The notes under the pieces: model-generated
Told to the model about the DNA's origin: nothing
Database searches by the model: none
What the model saw: only the letters and a program-made list of their open reading frames with translations
IMG/VR virus record: IMGVR_UViG_3300045135_000278
Coordinates: 1 to 21,354 of that record
DNA from: a virus
DNA: 21,354 bases
Reading direction: 5' to 3' (one strand)
In this document: positions 14,528 through 21,354 of the stretch, piece after piece
Layout: the number at the start of each line of letters is the position of its first letter
How positions within the stretch are numbered: the stretch's first letter is position 1
Translations under genes and position numbers: made by a program

Positions 14528-14547
14528 CTTTTATGTACATATAAGTG
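14526..14547. promoter_or_regulatory. Palindromic operator-like element in the 120-bp gap
   Basis: A 22-bp inverted repeat, CACTT...AAGTG around a TGTACA centre (14534-14539), pairs at 10 of 11 positions. It runs into a second 8-bp perfect palindrome, GTGTACAC (14545-14552). It sits in the longest noncoding stretch of the window (14451-14570), between the Cys-rich gene and the nrdB subcluster. A dimeric regulator binding site is the natural reading; a cruciform or transcript hairpin is an alternative. The regulator is unknown. Confidence 0.5.
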
Positions 14548-14570
14548 TACACAAACAACACTTTTTTGCA

Positions 14571-14819
14571 CTATTCGTGTAGACTATACTCCTTGTTCTC
14601 TGCATCAATAGCTTTCTCAAGGAGGGCTGTTAAGCCCACCTCAACAAGAAGACGAGTAGCTTCAGGACTGGTCTCGATATCCATCGTTGCACTGCCGTCC
14701 TCATGCTCTTGCAAATTACTCACTGTAATGAGTGAAATGTCATTCGTTCTTCCTATACTACAATCCATCTTATGAGCACCGTCTCTCATGTAACACTCCG
14801 GACAATTTACCCCTGACAT
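14571..14819 (-). CDS. Cys-rich small protein between nrdA and nrdB
   Basis: From the ATG at 14819 this is an 82-residue protein. C6, C9, H16 and C20 (MSGVNCPECYMRDGAHKMDC) form a C-x2-C-x6-H-x3-C pattern that could bind zinc or act as a dithiol. The rest is beta-like (ISLITVSNLQ, SATMDIETSP) and ends with a helix (ATRLLVEVGLTALLEKAIDA). An ATG at 14828 is in frame but lies one base after the GAGG site, so the second ATG is preferred. The start overlaps the nrdA stop in another frame. Being next to reductase genes, it could be a redox or regulatory partner, but it lacks the size and motif of glutaredoxin or thioredoxin. The function is unknown. Confidence 0.65.
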   Translation of the reverse strand: MSGVNCPECYMRDGAHKMDCSIGRTNDISLITVSNLQEHEDGSATMDIETSPEATRLLVEVGLTALLEKAIDAENKEYSLHE

Positions 14820-16564
14820 GATACACATACCTCATCATCTGTAAAGTCTTTCAAAGCATTGCGATCTACCTGCGTTCCAACCTTCTCAGCAGTAACACCC
14901 GCAGTCGTGCGTAAGTAGTATAGTCCTTTAAGGCCTTCCTTCCACGCCTTGAGATGCACTTGATTAACAATAGCCTTGTCAGTACCGGACGGGAAGAAGA
15001 CGTTAACACTCTGGCCTTGGCATATGAAATCCTGTCTCTTAGCGGCGTGTTCAACAACCCATCCCTGATCCAACTCAAACGCTGTCTTAAATGTTGCTTT
15101 CTCATCGTTGGATAAGAACTCCAAGTGCTGTACAGAGCCTTCGTTCTCAATGATAGACTGCCAAACCTTCTTGGTATTCTGCCCGTGTTCATTCAGTACT
15201 GCCTCCAAGTATGGATTACGAACCGTGTGAGATCCTGCTCTCGTCCGATGCACATAGCAATTAGATATGCGAGGCTCAATAGAGGCAGAGCAACCGCATA
15301 GGATACTGCTGTTAGCGTTAGGAGCGATAGCCAGAAGATGCATATTACGCACACCTGTACCACGTCCATCAGGACACTCGCCACGCTCGATAGCCAACTG
15401 GTATGTTGAGTACTGAGCCTGTTGCTTGATGTCCTGAAAGATCTTGTAGTTCTCACTTGCGGCCTGCCATGATTCCCAAGCTATTCCTTTGGATTGGAGG
15501 TAGCCGTGGAAGCCCATTGCTCCAAGACCGACTGAACGTTCTCTGTATGCTGAGTAAACAGCTTTTGATAATTGTTCTGGTGCGTTGTCAATAAAGTATT
15601 GAAGCACGTTGTCCAAGAATCGGATAAGGTCTCCAACCATGCCGCTTGTTCTCCACTCATCATAGAGTTCAAGGTTGACTGAGGAGAGGCAACAGACTGC
15701 TGTTCGCTCTTCATTCGTTGCGAGATGGATTTCATTGCAGAGGTTGCTACCATTAATTGTGAGTCCAAGTGCTTTCTGGCGTTCTGGTAAAGCTCTTCTG
15801 GCTGTGTCGATAAAGTTAAGGTATGGACTGCCAGTTCTGAAGCGAGCTTCAAGGATTCGTTGCCATAGTCTACGAGCTTGGATTGTATCTCTGACAATTC
15901 CTGTATTCGGGTCTGTAAGATTCCATTCTGTATCATTGATTACCGCCTCCATAAAAGCGTCAGTGATATTCACTGCATTAAAAAGATTAAAACATTTGCG
16001 ATTGATGTCGCCACCAGTCGGTACTTTGAAGGAGATGAACTCCTCGATGTCAGGATGCGACACATCTAGGTAAGCCGCATAGCTACCCTTCCTTGTCTTG
16101 CCCTGTTTGTAAGCAGTCATCTGACTGTCCACTACTTTCATGAATGGGATCGGGCCGGGTGCTTTGTCGCTGATACCACGCACGTCTCCCCAATGTCCTC
16201 CTACGCCTCCTCCTTTGACGCTGAGCCAAGCTACTTCACCATTATGTTCAATAAGAGAATCAAGATTGTCGCCCACGTAAGTAAGGAAACAACTAATAGG
16301 CAAGCCCCTATTGCCTCTGCCATGTTCAGGTGCGTTCGACAACACAGGTGACGCAAACATAAACCAACCTTTAGAAGCATAGTCGTAAATGCGTTGAGCA
16401 AGATCGAGGTCATCGTAACAATAAGCAACTGCGGCACGTGCAAAAGCTTGTTGAGGAGACTCCTCATGTTCGAGCATATAGTAATCACGCATGAGCGTAA
16501 CCGCTTGCTCACTAAGGCGACTGTCTCTTTCATAGTCAATCGTTATCCCAAGGTGTTGAGTCAT
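14807..16564 (-). CDS. nrdA: Ribonucleotide reductase class I alpha subunit
   Basis: This 585-residue catalytic subunit converts ribonucleoside diphosphates to deoxy forms using the radical from NrdB. The expected active-site residues are present: C92 in PISCFLT (E. coli C225), N274, C276 and E278 in SNLCNE (N437, C439, E441), C291 (C462), the radical-transfer pair Y549-Y550 in GLYYLRT, and the C-terminal redox pair C580 and C583 (CVSCQG). It is much shorter than E. coli NrdA (761) because the N-terminal ATP-cone domain is absent, so the overall-activity switch that lets dATP shut down the enzyme should be missing. The ATG at 16564 overlaps the preceding 58-aa gene by 29 bases, with GGAG ten bases upstream. 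Several ORFs on the opposite strand and other frames are shadows. Confidence 0.95.
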   Translation of the reverse strand: MTQHLGITIDYERDSRLSEQAVTLMRDYYMLEHEESPQQAFARAAVAYCYDDLDLAQRIYDYASKGWFMFASPVLSNAPEHGRGNRGLPISCFLTYVGDNLDSLIEHNGEVAWLSVKGGGVGGHWGDVRGISDKAPGPIPFMKVVDSQMTAYKQGKTRKGSYAAYLDVSHPDIEEFISFKVPTGGDINRKCFNLFNAVNITDAFMEAVINDTEWNLTDPNTGIVRDTIQARRLWQRILEARFRTGSPYLNFIDTARRALPERQKALGLTINGSNLCNEIHLATNEERTAVCCLSSVNLELYDEWRTSGMVGDLIRFLDNVLQYFIDNAPEQLSKAVYSAYRERSVGLGAMGFHGYLQSKGIAWESWQAASENYKIFQDIKQQAQYSTYQLAIERGECPDGRGTGVRNMHLLAIAPNANSSILCGCSASIEPRISNCYVHRTRAGSHTVRNPYLEAVLNEHGQNTKKVWQSIIENEGSVQHLEFLSNDEKATFKTAFELDQGWVVEHAAKRQDFICQGQSVNVFFPSGTDKAIVNQVHLKAWKEGLKGLYYLRTTAGVTAEKVGTQVDRNALKDFTDDEVCVSCQG

Positions 16565-16712
16565 CTAAATCTATCTCCAGTGTATCTTCTTTTTGTTCGA
16601 TCCGATCTACGAACCGTTCCACTAAGTCTTCTGAGGTGATCTCAAGAACTTCCATGAGAGTCACCTCGTCCAACTGCTTGAGCTTATCCTTAATATCTTC
16701 AAGCGTAAACAT
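16536..16712 (-). CDS. 58-aa acidic protein preceding nrdA
   Basis: An ATG at 16712 opens a 58-residue acidic protein beginning MFTLEDIKDKLKQLDEVTLM and continuing VLEITSEDLVERFVDRIEQ; it ends at TGA (16538-16536), 29 bases inside nrdA. The opening pattern (LEDIKDKLKQLDEVTLMEVLEITSE) is one I recognise from short proteins carried by many cyanophages and marine podoviruses, with no assigned function. It looks all-helical and soluble. The ribosome-binding site is weak, but the start lies five bases after the upstream stop, so re-initiation is plausible. Confidence 0.7.
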   Translation of the reverse strand: MFTLEDIKDKLKQLDEVTLMEVLEITSEDLVERFVDRIEQKEDTLEIDLDDSTPWDND

Positions 16713-16717
16713 CTATT

Positions 16718-16945
16718 TTACCATACTTCTTTCAGTTTGTCAAGATAATGTGAACACTTTTCTAAGTCAATCTTACCGCCCTTATCCTGAAAGCGAGAGA
16801 TGTATTTGATTACATTACCAATAAGATATCCTTTGAACTGCTCTTCAGTTAGGACTACCTCCATGTAATCCCAAGGCTGAATTGCTTTCTGATAGTGGTC
16901 ACCTCCTACTTGATGGTTGCGGGCTACCTCGTGTAAGTCAGGCAT
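16718..16945 (-). CDS. DUF3310-family protein (related to T7 gp1.7)
   Basis: This 75-residue protein has the DUF3310 signature: VGGDHYQK (about residues 13-20), IQPWDYMEV, then GYLIGNVIKYISRFQDKGGK (about 39-58) and a closing CSHYLDKL. In T7 the related region is part of gp1.7, reported as a nucleotide (dGMP/dTMP) kinase, which fits the neighbouring reductase genes; the short stand-alone form lacks other recognisable kinase motifs, so activity is uncertain. The ATG at 16945 overlaps the metallophosphoesterase stop by eight bases. The family call is firm, the biochemical role inferred. Confidence 0.85.
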   Translation of the reverse strand: MPDLHEVARNHQVGGDHYQKAIQPWDYMEVVLTEEQFKGYLIGNVIKYISRFQDKGGKIDLEKCSHYLDKLKEVW

Positions 16946-17702
16946 ACTTATTCCTCAAGTAGTTGATCGACACTGGCATCTCATCGAATGTGCCATCCAT
17001 TACTTCATGCAACATCCAGACACCAGACCAAGAGCCATTCGTTTGTGGATTCAAATACTCCTCATCATGTTGATAATAAATACCTGCGAACAAACCAGTG
17101 ATACGTTTACCATCAGCACGTCTTGCGTATGAGATTGAACGATCCTGCACGTGACCCATAACACACGACATATGTTGCTTGTTGATCAGTGCATTGGATG
17201 AACTCACTGGTCTTCCCATAACACCGCTAACAAAATAATGGCAATAACAGATGCCATCGATAACCACAGGCTGTAAGAAATCATAAACCTCCCATCCCAT
17301 CTCAGTTAAATAGAGATCATCAAATGACATGAGACCTTCAAGCTTAGGGTCTGCATTGATTGCTCGTGCAATACGGTACTCATGGTTACCTAGTGTGAAT
17401 ACCAAACGAGGATTCCACTGCTTGTCTTTGTTACGCTTGAGTCTGTCCTGCTCTTTACGAATAGGATCAAGGAACTCTTGCATTGCTTCGATGCCTGCAT
17501 TGATATCATTGATGTACCGTCTACCCTCGAATGACTTCTTACCGACATCATAGGTTGATAGACTTGGCATATCAAAGTGATCTCCGATGTGTATGATTAC
17601 ATCAGGTTTCTTCTCAACGGCATATTGCCCTGCCCAACGCAAGTGATCAGTACGGTTTCCCGGCTTGACCTGCGTGTCAGGTATGACCATATGTTTAATC
17701 AT
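16938..17702 (-). CDS. Calcineurin-like metallophosphoesterase
   Basis: This 254-residue protein carries the blocks of the binuclear-metal phosphoesterase fold: PDTQ (D9; the usual DxH has Gln at its third position), GDHFD (G40-D44), GNHE (105-108), a histidine at 155 and MGHVQD (G183-H184). A basic helix (KEQDRLKRNKDK, about 83-94) may contact the substrate. Family members hydrolyse phosphate esters ranging from nucleotides and cyclic nucleotides to DNA ends; the substrate cannot be read from sequence. In the replication arm, nucleotide recycling or DNA-end processing are both plausible. Its start overlaps the preceding nuclease gene by eight bases. The Gln replacing the first-motif His also occurs in some active relatives, so loss of activity cannot be assumed. 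Confidence 0.82.
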   Translation of the reverse strand: MIKHMVIPDTQVKPGNRTDHLRWAGQYAVEKKPDVIIHIGDHFDMPSLSTYDVGKKSFEGRRYINDINAGIEAMQEFLDPIRKEQDRLKRNKDKQWNPRLVFTLGNHEYRIARAINADPKLEGLMSFDDLYLTEMGWEVYDFLQPVVIDGICYCHYFVSGVMGRPVSSSNALINKQHMSCVMGHVQDRSISYARRADGKRITGLFAGIYYQHDEEYLNPQTNGSWSGVWMLHEVMDGTFDEMPVSINYLRNKYA

Positions 17703-18039
17703 GCTTAACTTTCCTTAACAGTTCAAAGAAGTGCTCTGCGTCTAGGACTGCGAGTGGTCTTCTTCTGTTTTCTTTAACGATGACAAGTGGTTGTGTATCA
17801 CCTCGATTGTTGCACTGGTCAATATAACGATAGACTCCAACTCTCGCAAGACTCTTACATTCGACATCGTAGTCAAAAGACTTACGAGCGAGAGGACTAA
17901 GCTGAACGTCACTGCCACTTGCACCCATAGAGGTACTTCTAACATCATCTTCCTCCAAGTGGGGATAGGTTTCGAGGACTTGATCTCTTGTCCATTGCTG
18001 TAGCTTACGCCCTTTAGCTTTCGCTGATTGCGTCTTCAT
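17695..18039 (-). CDS. PD-(D/E)XK-type endonuclease
   Basis: I start this gene at the ATG at 18039 (114 residues), with GGAG eight bases upstream; a longer 138-residue frame to 18111 lies wholly inside the exonuclease gene and is not needed. The protein has SAKAKGRKLQQWTRDQVLE, then SMGASGSDVQLSP (D44) and a VECKS motif (E60 and K62), the Asp...Glu-x-Lys arrangement of PD-(D/E)XK nucleases. The AVLDAEHFFELL ending is typical of the marine phage form. T7 endonuclease I (gp3) is at a comparable point in the replication region, so Holliday-junction or host-DNA cleavage is a reasonable guess, but the sequence is not gp3-like. It overlaps the exonuclease gene by 26 bases. Confidence 0.75.
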   Translation of the reverse strand: MKTQSAKAKGRKLQQWTRDQVLETYPHLEEDDVRSTSMGASGSDVQLSPLARKSFDYDVECKSLARVGVYRYIDQCNNRGDTQPLVIVKENRRRPLAVLDAEHFFELLRKVKHD

Positions 18040-18703
18040 ATGGAGGACTCCAGATCTCGCCTTCTTTACGTTGTAAATACAATAGTATGCCGTTCTCAAT
18101 GGCACGGTCACGACTGCCTAACTTCTCAACACAGATGTCAAACATCTCTTGCTCTGTCTTACCCTCAAGAAGCTTCCTTGCTTTCACTGGGCCGATGCCT
18201 TGCACACCGATGATATTGTCGATACGATCACCAACAAGAAACTGACAGTAGAAGTTGAGCAGTCCCTCTTCAGGGGTAACGTAGTACTTGTCCTGCTTAA
18301 CAAAGTTGTAGTGCCATCCTTGCACCTGATCAAAGTCTTTGTCTAGGGATACGATGATGGAATCGTCACCGAACTTTGTTGCTTCAATAGCAATCGCATC
18401 GTCAGCTTCGATCCCCTCATACACGTCACCGTTCCATGAGAACTGCAGATACTCACGCAGGAGACCATGATGTTTAGGTTTCTCTCCCTTGCGATTCCCC
18501 TTGTAAGGGGCAGTGATAGCGTAGTCATGCCGATAGTTTGACGAGCCTGTTAGGTAGGTTCTCCATTCACTACACTCTATGTCAAACATCAACATGTCCT
18601 CCAAGAACTTAGCCATCGTCCTGATAGCTATGTCCTCAGACTCCTCTTGTGTTGCAAATCCTATGCGGTAACAGAGGATGTCGCCATCGATCAGTGCAAT
18701 CAC
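18014..18703 (-). CDS. 5'-3' exonuclease, FEN/T7 gp6-like
   Basis: This 229-residue protein has the metal-dependent flap/exonuclease layout: ALIDGDILCYR (D6 and D8), APYKGNRKG (67-73), EADDAIAI (E99, D101, D102), VSLDKDFDQVQG (D121, D123), and LVGDRIDNIIGVQGIGPVKA (156-175), whose acidic residues D159 and D162 lead into the helix-three-turn-helix DNA-binding motif. In T7-like phages this enzyme removes primer RNA, degrades host DNA and creates ends for recombination. T7 gp6 is about 300 residues, so this is a compact form retaining all catalytic blocks. It overlaps the ssDNA-binding protein gene by four bases (ATGA) and the nuclease gene by 26. Confidence 0.92.
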   Translation of the reverse strand: MIALIDGDILCYRIGFATQEESEDIAIRTMAKFLEDMLMFDIECSEWRTYLTGSSNYRHDYAITAPYKGNRKGEKPKHHGLLREYLQFSWNGDVYEGIEADDAIAIEATKFGDDSIIVSLDKDFDQVQGWHYNFVKQDKYYVTPEEGLLNFYCQFLVGDRIDNIIGVQGIGPVKARKLLEGKTEQEMFDICVEKLGSRDRAIENGILLYLQRKEGEIWSPPYEDAISES

Positions 18704-19107
18704 AGGATCTCTACGTCCTCTTCTGATTCCTCCTTGACATACTTGTTAAGGTCTGTGACTACCAACTTTGTAACGCCTAGCGATACACCCTTGTTACCTG
18801 TTGGGCCTTTCCATGCGTAAGGCTTGACAAGTACATCACCACGTGATCCGTTACCAACCTTGATGCTACGCGCAAGTGCGTCACCATTTGTATCGTAAGG
18901 TACGATCTCATAGTTAGACTTACATGTAACAAAGAAGCCACGCTCATCGTCTTTCGACTTGACTTCAATACCAAGACCTTCAAGCTTCTCGATCTGCTTG
19001 GCATTCAGATTGACAAGATCAACTTGATACTTCTTTGAGGTTGGGTTGATCTCATACAGAGAAGGCCAATACAACTCGATGTCTTGGAACTTAAATAATT
19101 CGCTCAT
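18700..19107 (-). CDS. Single-stranded DNA-binding protein, gp2.5-like
   Basis: The 135-residue protein begins MSELFKFQDIELYWPSLYEI, continues with an OB-fold-like beta-rich core (residues 30-118, including YQVDLVNLNAKQIEKL and the DVLVKPYAW stretch) and ends in a short acidic tail (KEESEEDVEIL), the hallmark by which T7 gp2.5-type proteins recruit polymerase and helicase. T7 gp2.5 is longer (232), so this is a reduced version seen in marine podoviruses. It lies between polymerase and exonuclease genes. AGGAG lies six bases before the ATG, and its own sigma70-type promoter (19168-19139) would raise its expression, fitting a protein needed in large amounts. Confidence 0.82.
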   Translation of the reverse strand: MSELFKFQDIELYWPSLYEINPTSKKYQVDLVNLNAKQIEKLEGLGIEVKSKDDERGFFVTCKSNYEIVPYDTNGDALARSIKVGNGSRGDVLVKPYAWKGPTGNKGVSLGVTKLVVTDLNKYVKEESEEDVEIL

Positions 19108-19138
19108 ACTTTTCTCCTGAGGAAGTAATTGAACATAT

Positions 19139-19168
19139 ATTATACCACAGATAACTAGTGGGTGTCAA
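19139..19168 (-). promoter_or_regulatory. Consensus sigma70-type promoter before the ssDNA-binding gene
   Basis: On the minus strand TTGACA (19168-19163) and TATAAT (19144-19139) are exact consensus boxes with an 18-bp spacer, and TGG directly before the -10 gives an extended -10. The -35 box lies in the last codons of the polymerase gene and the -10 just beyond its stop. Transcription should begin near 19132, giving a short leader with AGGAG before the ATG at 19107. Confidence 0.85.
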
Positions 19169-20774
19169 ACCAATTGTTACCTATTTTTGCTTCGGCATCA
19201 ACAGGACACCGAAACCCTAGCACCTCTCCGGCTTTCGCCGCAGAAGCTATCATGATTGACGCAACTTGTTCGCCATAGCGTTCCGCTGTTTCAATCTGAA
19301 TTTCATCATGCACGAATGCAACCTGCCGCACAGGGAGTGAAAGTCTCCTGAAGGTTTTGTGCGCTTCAATACACCACTGCTTTGCAATAATAGCCCCGCA
19401 ACCTTGAAGGAGGCTGTTGAGTGCGGCATGCTCAGATCTAACAATGATCCTTCTACCATCCAACCCCGGCACGTACCCTTTGCTTGCCACTTTCTTAACC
19501 TTTTCCATAAGCCTTGAGAGCGCAGGGGTGTTAGCATAAAAGCGCGACAACACTTCTTGCCCCTCACGCGCACCGCCGCCGACAATACTGCCAATCTTAC
19601 TTGGCCCTGCTCCATATAAGGTTGCATAGATAAGCGTCTTTGCCTGCGGTCTCGTAATACCTGCGGCATCAGCGTTCTTCTGATGGATATCTCCATTCAA
19701 TAATTCCTCTTGCCACTCTGGGTCTTGCATGTAATGCGATAAACATCTCAACTCGATCCCAGATAAATCGGTTCCGCATAGCACATTACCATCATCAACA
19801 GTCCACAGCTTGCGACAGTCAGCACCATACTCACTGTTGACACTAGGTATCTGTCCCATGTTGGGTTTCTGATGTGTCATGCGTCCAGTCACAGCACCAT
19901 TGGTAATCACTCTACCATGCACACGCTCGTCATCCTTGACGTTATCAATCCATGAATCCAACAGACCAACACGCTTCTGTAACATGAGGTACTCAGCAAT
20001 CAACTGCGCTTCTGGTTTGTCAATAGACTTGAGCGTTGTCTCGTCAACTATGATACTGCCTTTCTCAGTCTTCTTAGTAAACGTAACACCAATGCTCTGC
20101 AACCTGTCGGCGATCTGCTGACGTGACCCCACATTGAATACGGTAACCTTGTCCTTGAGTCTCTTGCCTGTCTTTTCTGACCAACGCTCCTCAACAATAG
20201 GAGGGAATACAGCTTGCATCTCGTCAGTAATAACAGACATTCGATCCTTAAGTTGAGCCAATAAAGCGATAGCTTCCGGTACATTGAGCTTGAATCCATT
20301 GTCCTCTTGCCTCTTCATGATGTGAGCAATACGATGCTCTAGGTCTACACTACTACCGTAATTTTGTAGCTCTCGTGCCAACCTGTCATACAACAATGAT
20401 GTAACGTGTACGTCCTGCTTACAGTAATCAATCATCTCTCGTGTGAGACCACAATCAAAGTCAGTGAAGTCATCCTTGTAATCACCAAGTCTTTCACCCC
20501 ATGCACGCAGGCTATGCCCACCCTCCAGTTGTGGATTCCATAGCCTTGACATGACCAGAGTGTCACGAACTTTGGAGAGGGGAATCTGGACTCCCCAAAC
20601 CCGTGACAGCACTGGCCCGTCAAACCCTATGATGTTGTGACCTACAATGATATCGTGCGAATCAATTAGTTGTTGCAAACCGTTCGCATTTGTATACACA
20701 TCGTCATTGCAGACGCAACACCAGATCGTATCGTGAGCGAGGTTGGTCTCTATGTCGAGTACCAATACATTCAT
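19155..20774 (-). CDS. Family A DNA polymerase with 3'-5' exonuclease
   Basis: This 539-residue polymerase replicates the phage genome. Proofreading motifs are intact: DIET (D7, E9), GHNIIGFD (N47, D52) and YCKQD (Y117, D121). The polymerase motifs follow: A, DLSGIELR (D336); B, RPQAKTLIYATLYGAG (R375, K379, Y383, Y387); C, VHDE (H489-E491). Y383 corresponds to T7 Y526 and E. coli PolA position 762, so this is a Tyr762 enzyme. T7 gp5 is 704 residues; the inserted thioredoxin-binding loop and other segments are shortened here, so processivity may not depend on host thioredoxin in the T7 way. The ATG is joined to the helicase stop by TAATG (20776-20772). Overlapping ORFs in other frames are shadows. 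Confidence 0.96.
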   Translation of the reverse strand: MNVLVLDIETNLAHDTIWCCVCNDDVYTNANGLQQLIDSHDIIVGHNIIGFDGPVLSRVWGVQIPLSKVRDTLVMSRLWNPQLEGGHSLRAWGERLGDYKDDFTDFDCGLTREMIDYCKQDVHVTSLLYDRLARELQNYGSSVDLEHRIAHIMKRQEDNGFKLNVPEAIALLAQLKDRMSVITDEMQAVFPPIVEERWSEKTGKRLKDKVTVFNVGSRQQIADRLQSIGVTFTKKTEKGSIIVDETTLKSIDKPEAQLIAEYLMLQKRVGLLDSWIDNVKDDERVHGRVITNGAVTGRMTHQKPNMGQIPSVNSEYGADCRKLWTVDDGNVLCGTDLSGIELRCLSHYMQDPEWQEELLNGDIHQKNADAAGITRPQAKTLIYATLYGAGPSKIGSIVGGGAREGQEVLSRFYANTPALSRLMEKVKKVASKGYVPGLDGRRIIVRSEHAALNSLLQGCGAIIAKQWCIEAHKTFRRLSLPVRQVAFVHDEIQIETAERYGEQVASIMIASAAKAGEVLGFRCPVDAEAKIGNNWFDTH

Positions 20775-21354
20775 TACAACTCCTCTTCTTGAACCTCTGT
20801 CATTCTACCAGTGGAGCGTGAGTAAAGCAATGCACTGGCAGGCCCAGTCGTACCAGAGAATCTGTTCTTGAGTACACGCACACGGGTAGTGTTACGCTCT
20901 GTCTCATCCTCTGCCTGACCGTTACGCTCAAGACCAATCACCATGTCAGATAACTGAGCGATAGACCCAGAGCCACGTAGCTGTGCCAGTGACGTAGCCG
21001 CACCTTCCTCGTGACCCTTGGAGTCAGGACGCTTGAGGTGTGACACTACAATCAGAGCAATGCCTGTCTCTTGCACAACCATACGCAGTCGAGTCATGAT
21101 CTCATCAATAGCTTTTCTCTCATCGCCACTTGCCTGTGCAGAAACCACAATAGAAATATGGTCAAGGAAAATGTAACTACAGCCCAAGCCTTTTGCGAGG
21201 TACTTAACTCTGTTGATAATATTGTCAACGCTTGTAGAACCAAAGTGATCGAACAGATAAATACGGTCTGTCCCAAGAGTCTTATCGAAAGCATCACGCT
21301 TCTCCTCTGCTGTTGCATCTGAGTCTGGTAGATGCAGTGGTTGGTTAGCCGCAA
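20774..21354 (-). CDS. Replicative helicase, T7 gp4-like C-terminal part (5' truncated)
   Basis: The frame is open to the window edge, so this is about the last 192 residues of the hexameric helicase (probably helicase-primase) that unwinds DNA ahead of the polymerase. Walker B is visible in GCSYIFLDHISIVVSAQAS, followed by DERKAIDEIMTRLR, the VVSHLKRP motif (H4-like sensor), AQLRGSGSIAQLSDMVIGLE, and an RVLKNRFSGTTG segment carrying the probable arginine finger. These align segment by segment with the end of T7 gp4. The C-terminus (EVQEEEL) is acidic, as in gp4, where it contacts the polymerase. Walker A and any primase domain lie beyond the window. The ORF beginning at 21187 is only an internal Met, not the true start. 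Confidence 0.93.
   Translation of the reverse strand, partial: AANQPLHLPDSDATAEEKRDAFDKTLGTDRIYLFDHFGSTSVDNIINRVKYLAKGLGCSYIFLDHISIVVSAQASGDERKAIDEIMTRLRMVVQETGIALIVVSHLKRPDSKGHEEGAATSLAQLRGSGSIAQLSDMVIGLERNGQAEDETERNTTRVRVLKNRFSGTTGPASALLYSRSTGRMTEVQEEEL

Noticed and set aside
15481-15936. 151-codon minus-strand ORF in another frame inside nrdA
   Set aside because: The nrdA frame carries all catalytic motifs here; the other frame is a Ser/Gln/Thr-rich shadow without its own ribosome-binding context.
18040-18111. N-terminal extension of the PD-(D/E)XK nuclease
   Set aside because: It lies entirely within the exonuclease coding frame, has an atypical composition, and the internal ATG at 18039 has a well-spaced GGAG.

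Overview
The window is an interior, gene-dense segment of a tailed-phage genome, most like a T7-like podovirus of an aquatic (probably marine) bacterium. The assignment rests on a T7-type family A DNA polymerase, a gp4-type helicase, a FEN-type exonuclease, a gp2.5-like ssDNA-binding protein, T7-style tail tube proteins and internal (ejection) proteins. Phage ribonucleotide reductase genes, a metallophosphoesterase and many tiny lysine-rich proteins of the kind seen in marine podoviruses support the aquatic origin. No integrase, repressor, tRNA, CRISPR or insertion sequence is visible, and no phage RNA polymerase lies inside the window. The host cannot be fixed from the sequence.

Left arm (1-13001, + strand), virion and lysis genes. 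It begins inside a tail fibre ending in an S74 self-cleaving chaperone domain, followed by a second fibre and a small protein. Next comes a lysis-like block (63-aa holin-like, 147-aa membrane-anchored, 60-aa exported-looking, 121-aa GTA-type holin-like) and five tiny basic proteins. A consensus sigma70 promoter (3843-3871) then precedes tail tube A-like, tail tube B-like, collar-domain fibre, a gp13-like protein and four internal virion proteins. Most junctions are stop/start overlaps (TAATG or ATGA), so this arm is probably translated as coupled polycistrons.

Right arm (13040-21354, - strand), nucleotide and DNA metabolism. In transcription order: gp4-like helicase (5' end outside the window), DNA polymerase, a second consensus sigma70 promoter (19168-19139), ssDNA-binding protein, exonuclease, PD-(D/E)XK nuclease, metallophosphoesterase, DUF3310 protein, 58-aa acidic protein, NrdA, a Cys-rich protein, a 120-bp regulatory gap, two tiny proteins, NrdB and a 62-aa protein. 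The two arms converge on a hairpin at 13000-13021 whose U-tract serves the minus-strand transcript.

Functionally, the right arm would make dNTPs (NrdA/NrdB) and copy and process DNA, while the left arm builds the tail and ejection apparatus and lyses the cell. The most notable observations are a likely +1 frameshift (or one-base difference) that fuses a 35-residue conserved-looking tail onto an internal virion protein at 7736-7747, two near-ideal host-type promoters in otherwise packed coding DNA, a palindrome-plus-repeat element upstream of the nrdB cluster, and a gp16-sized ejection protein that appears divided into two coupled genes. No region longer than 300 bases lacks a gene.
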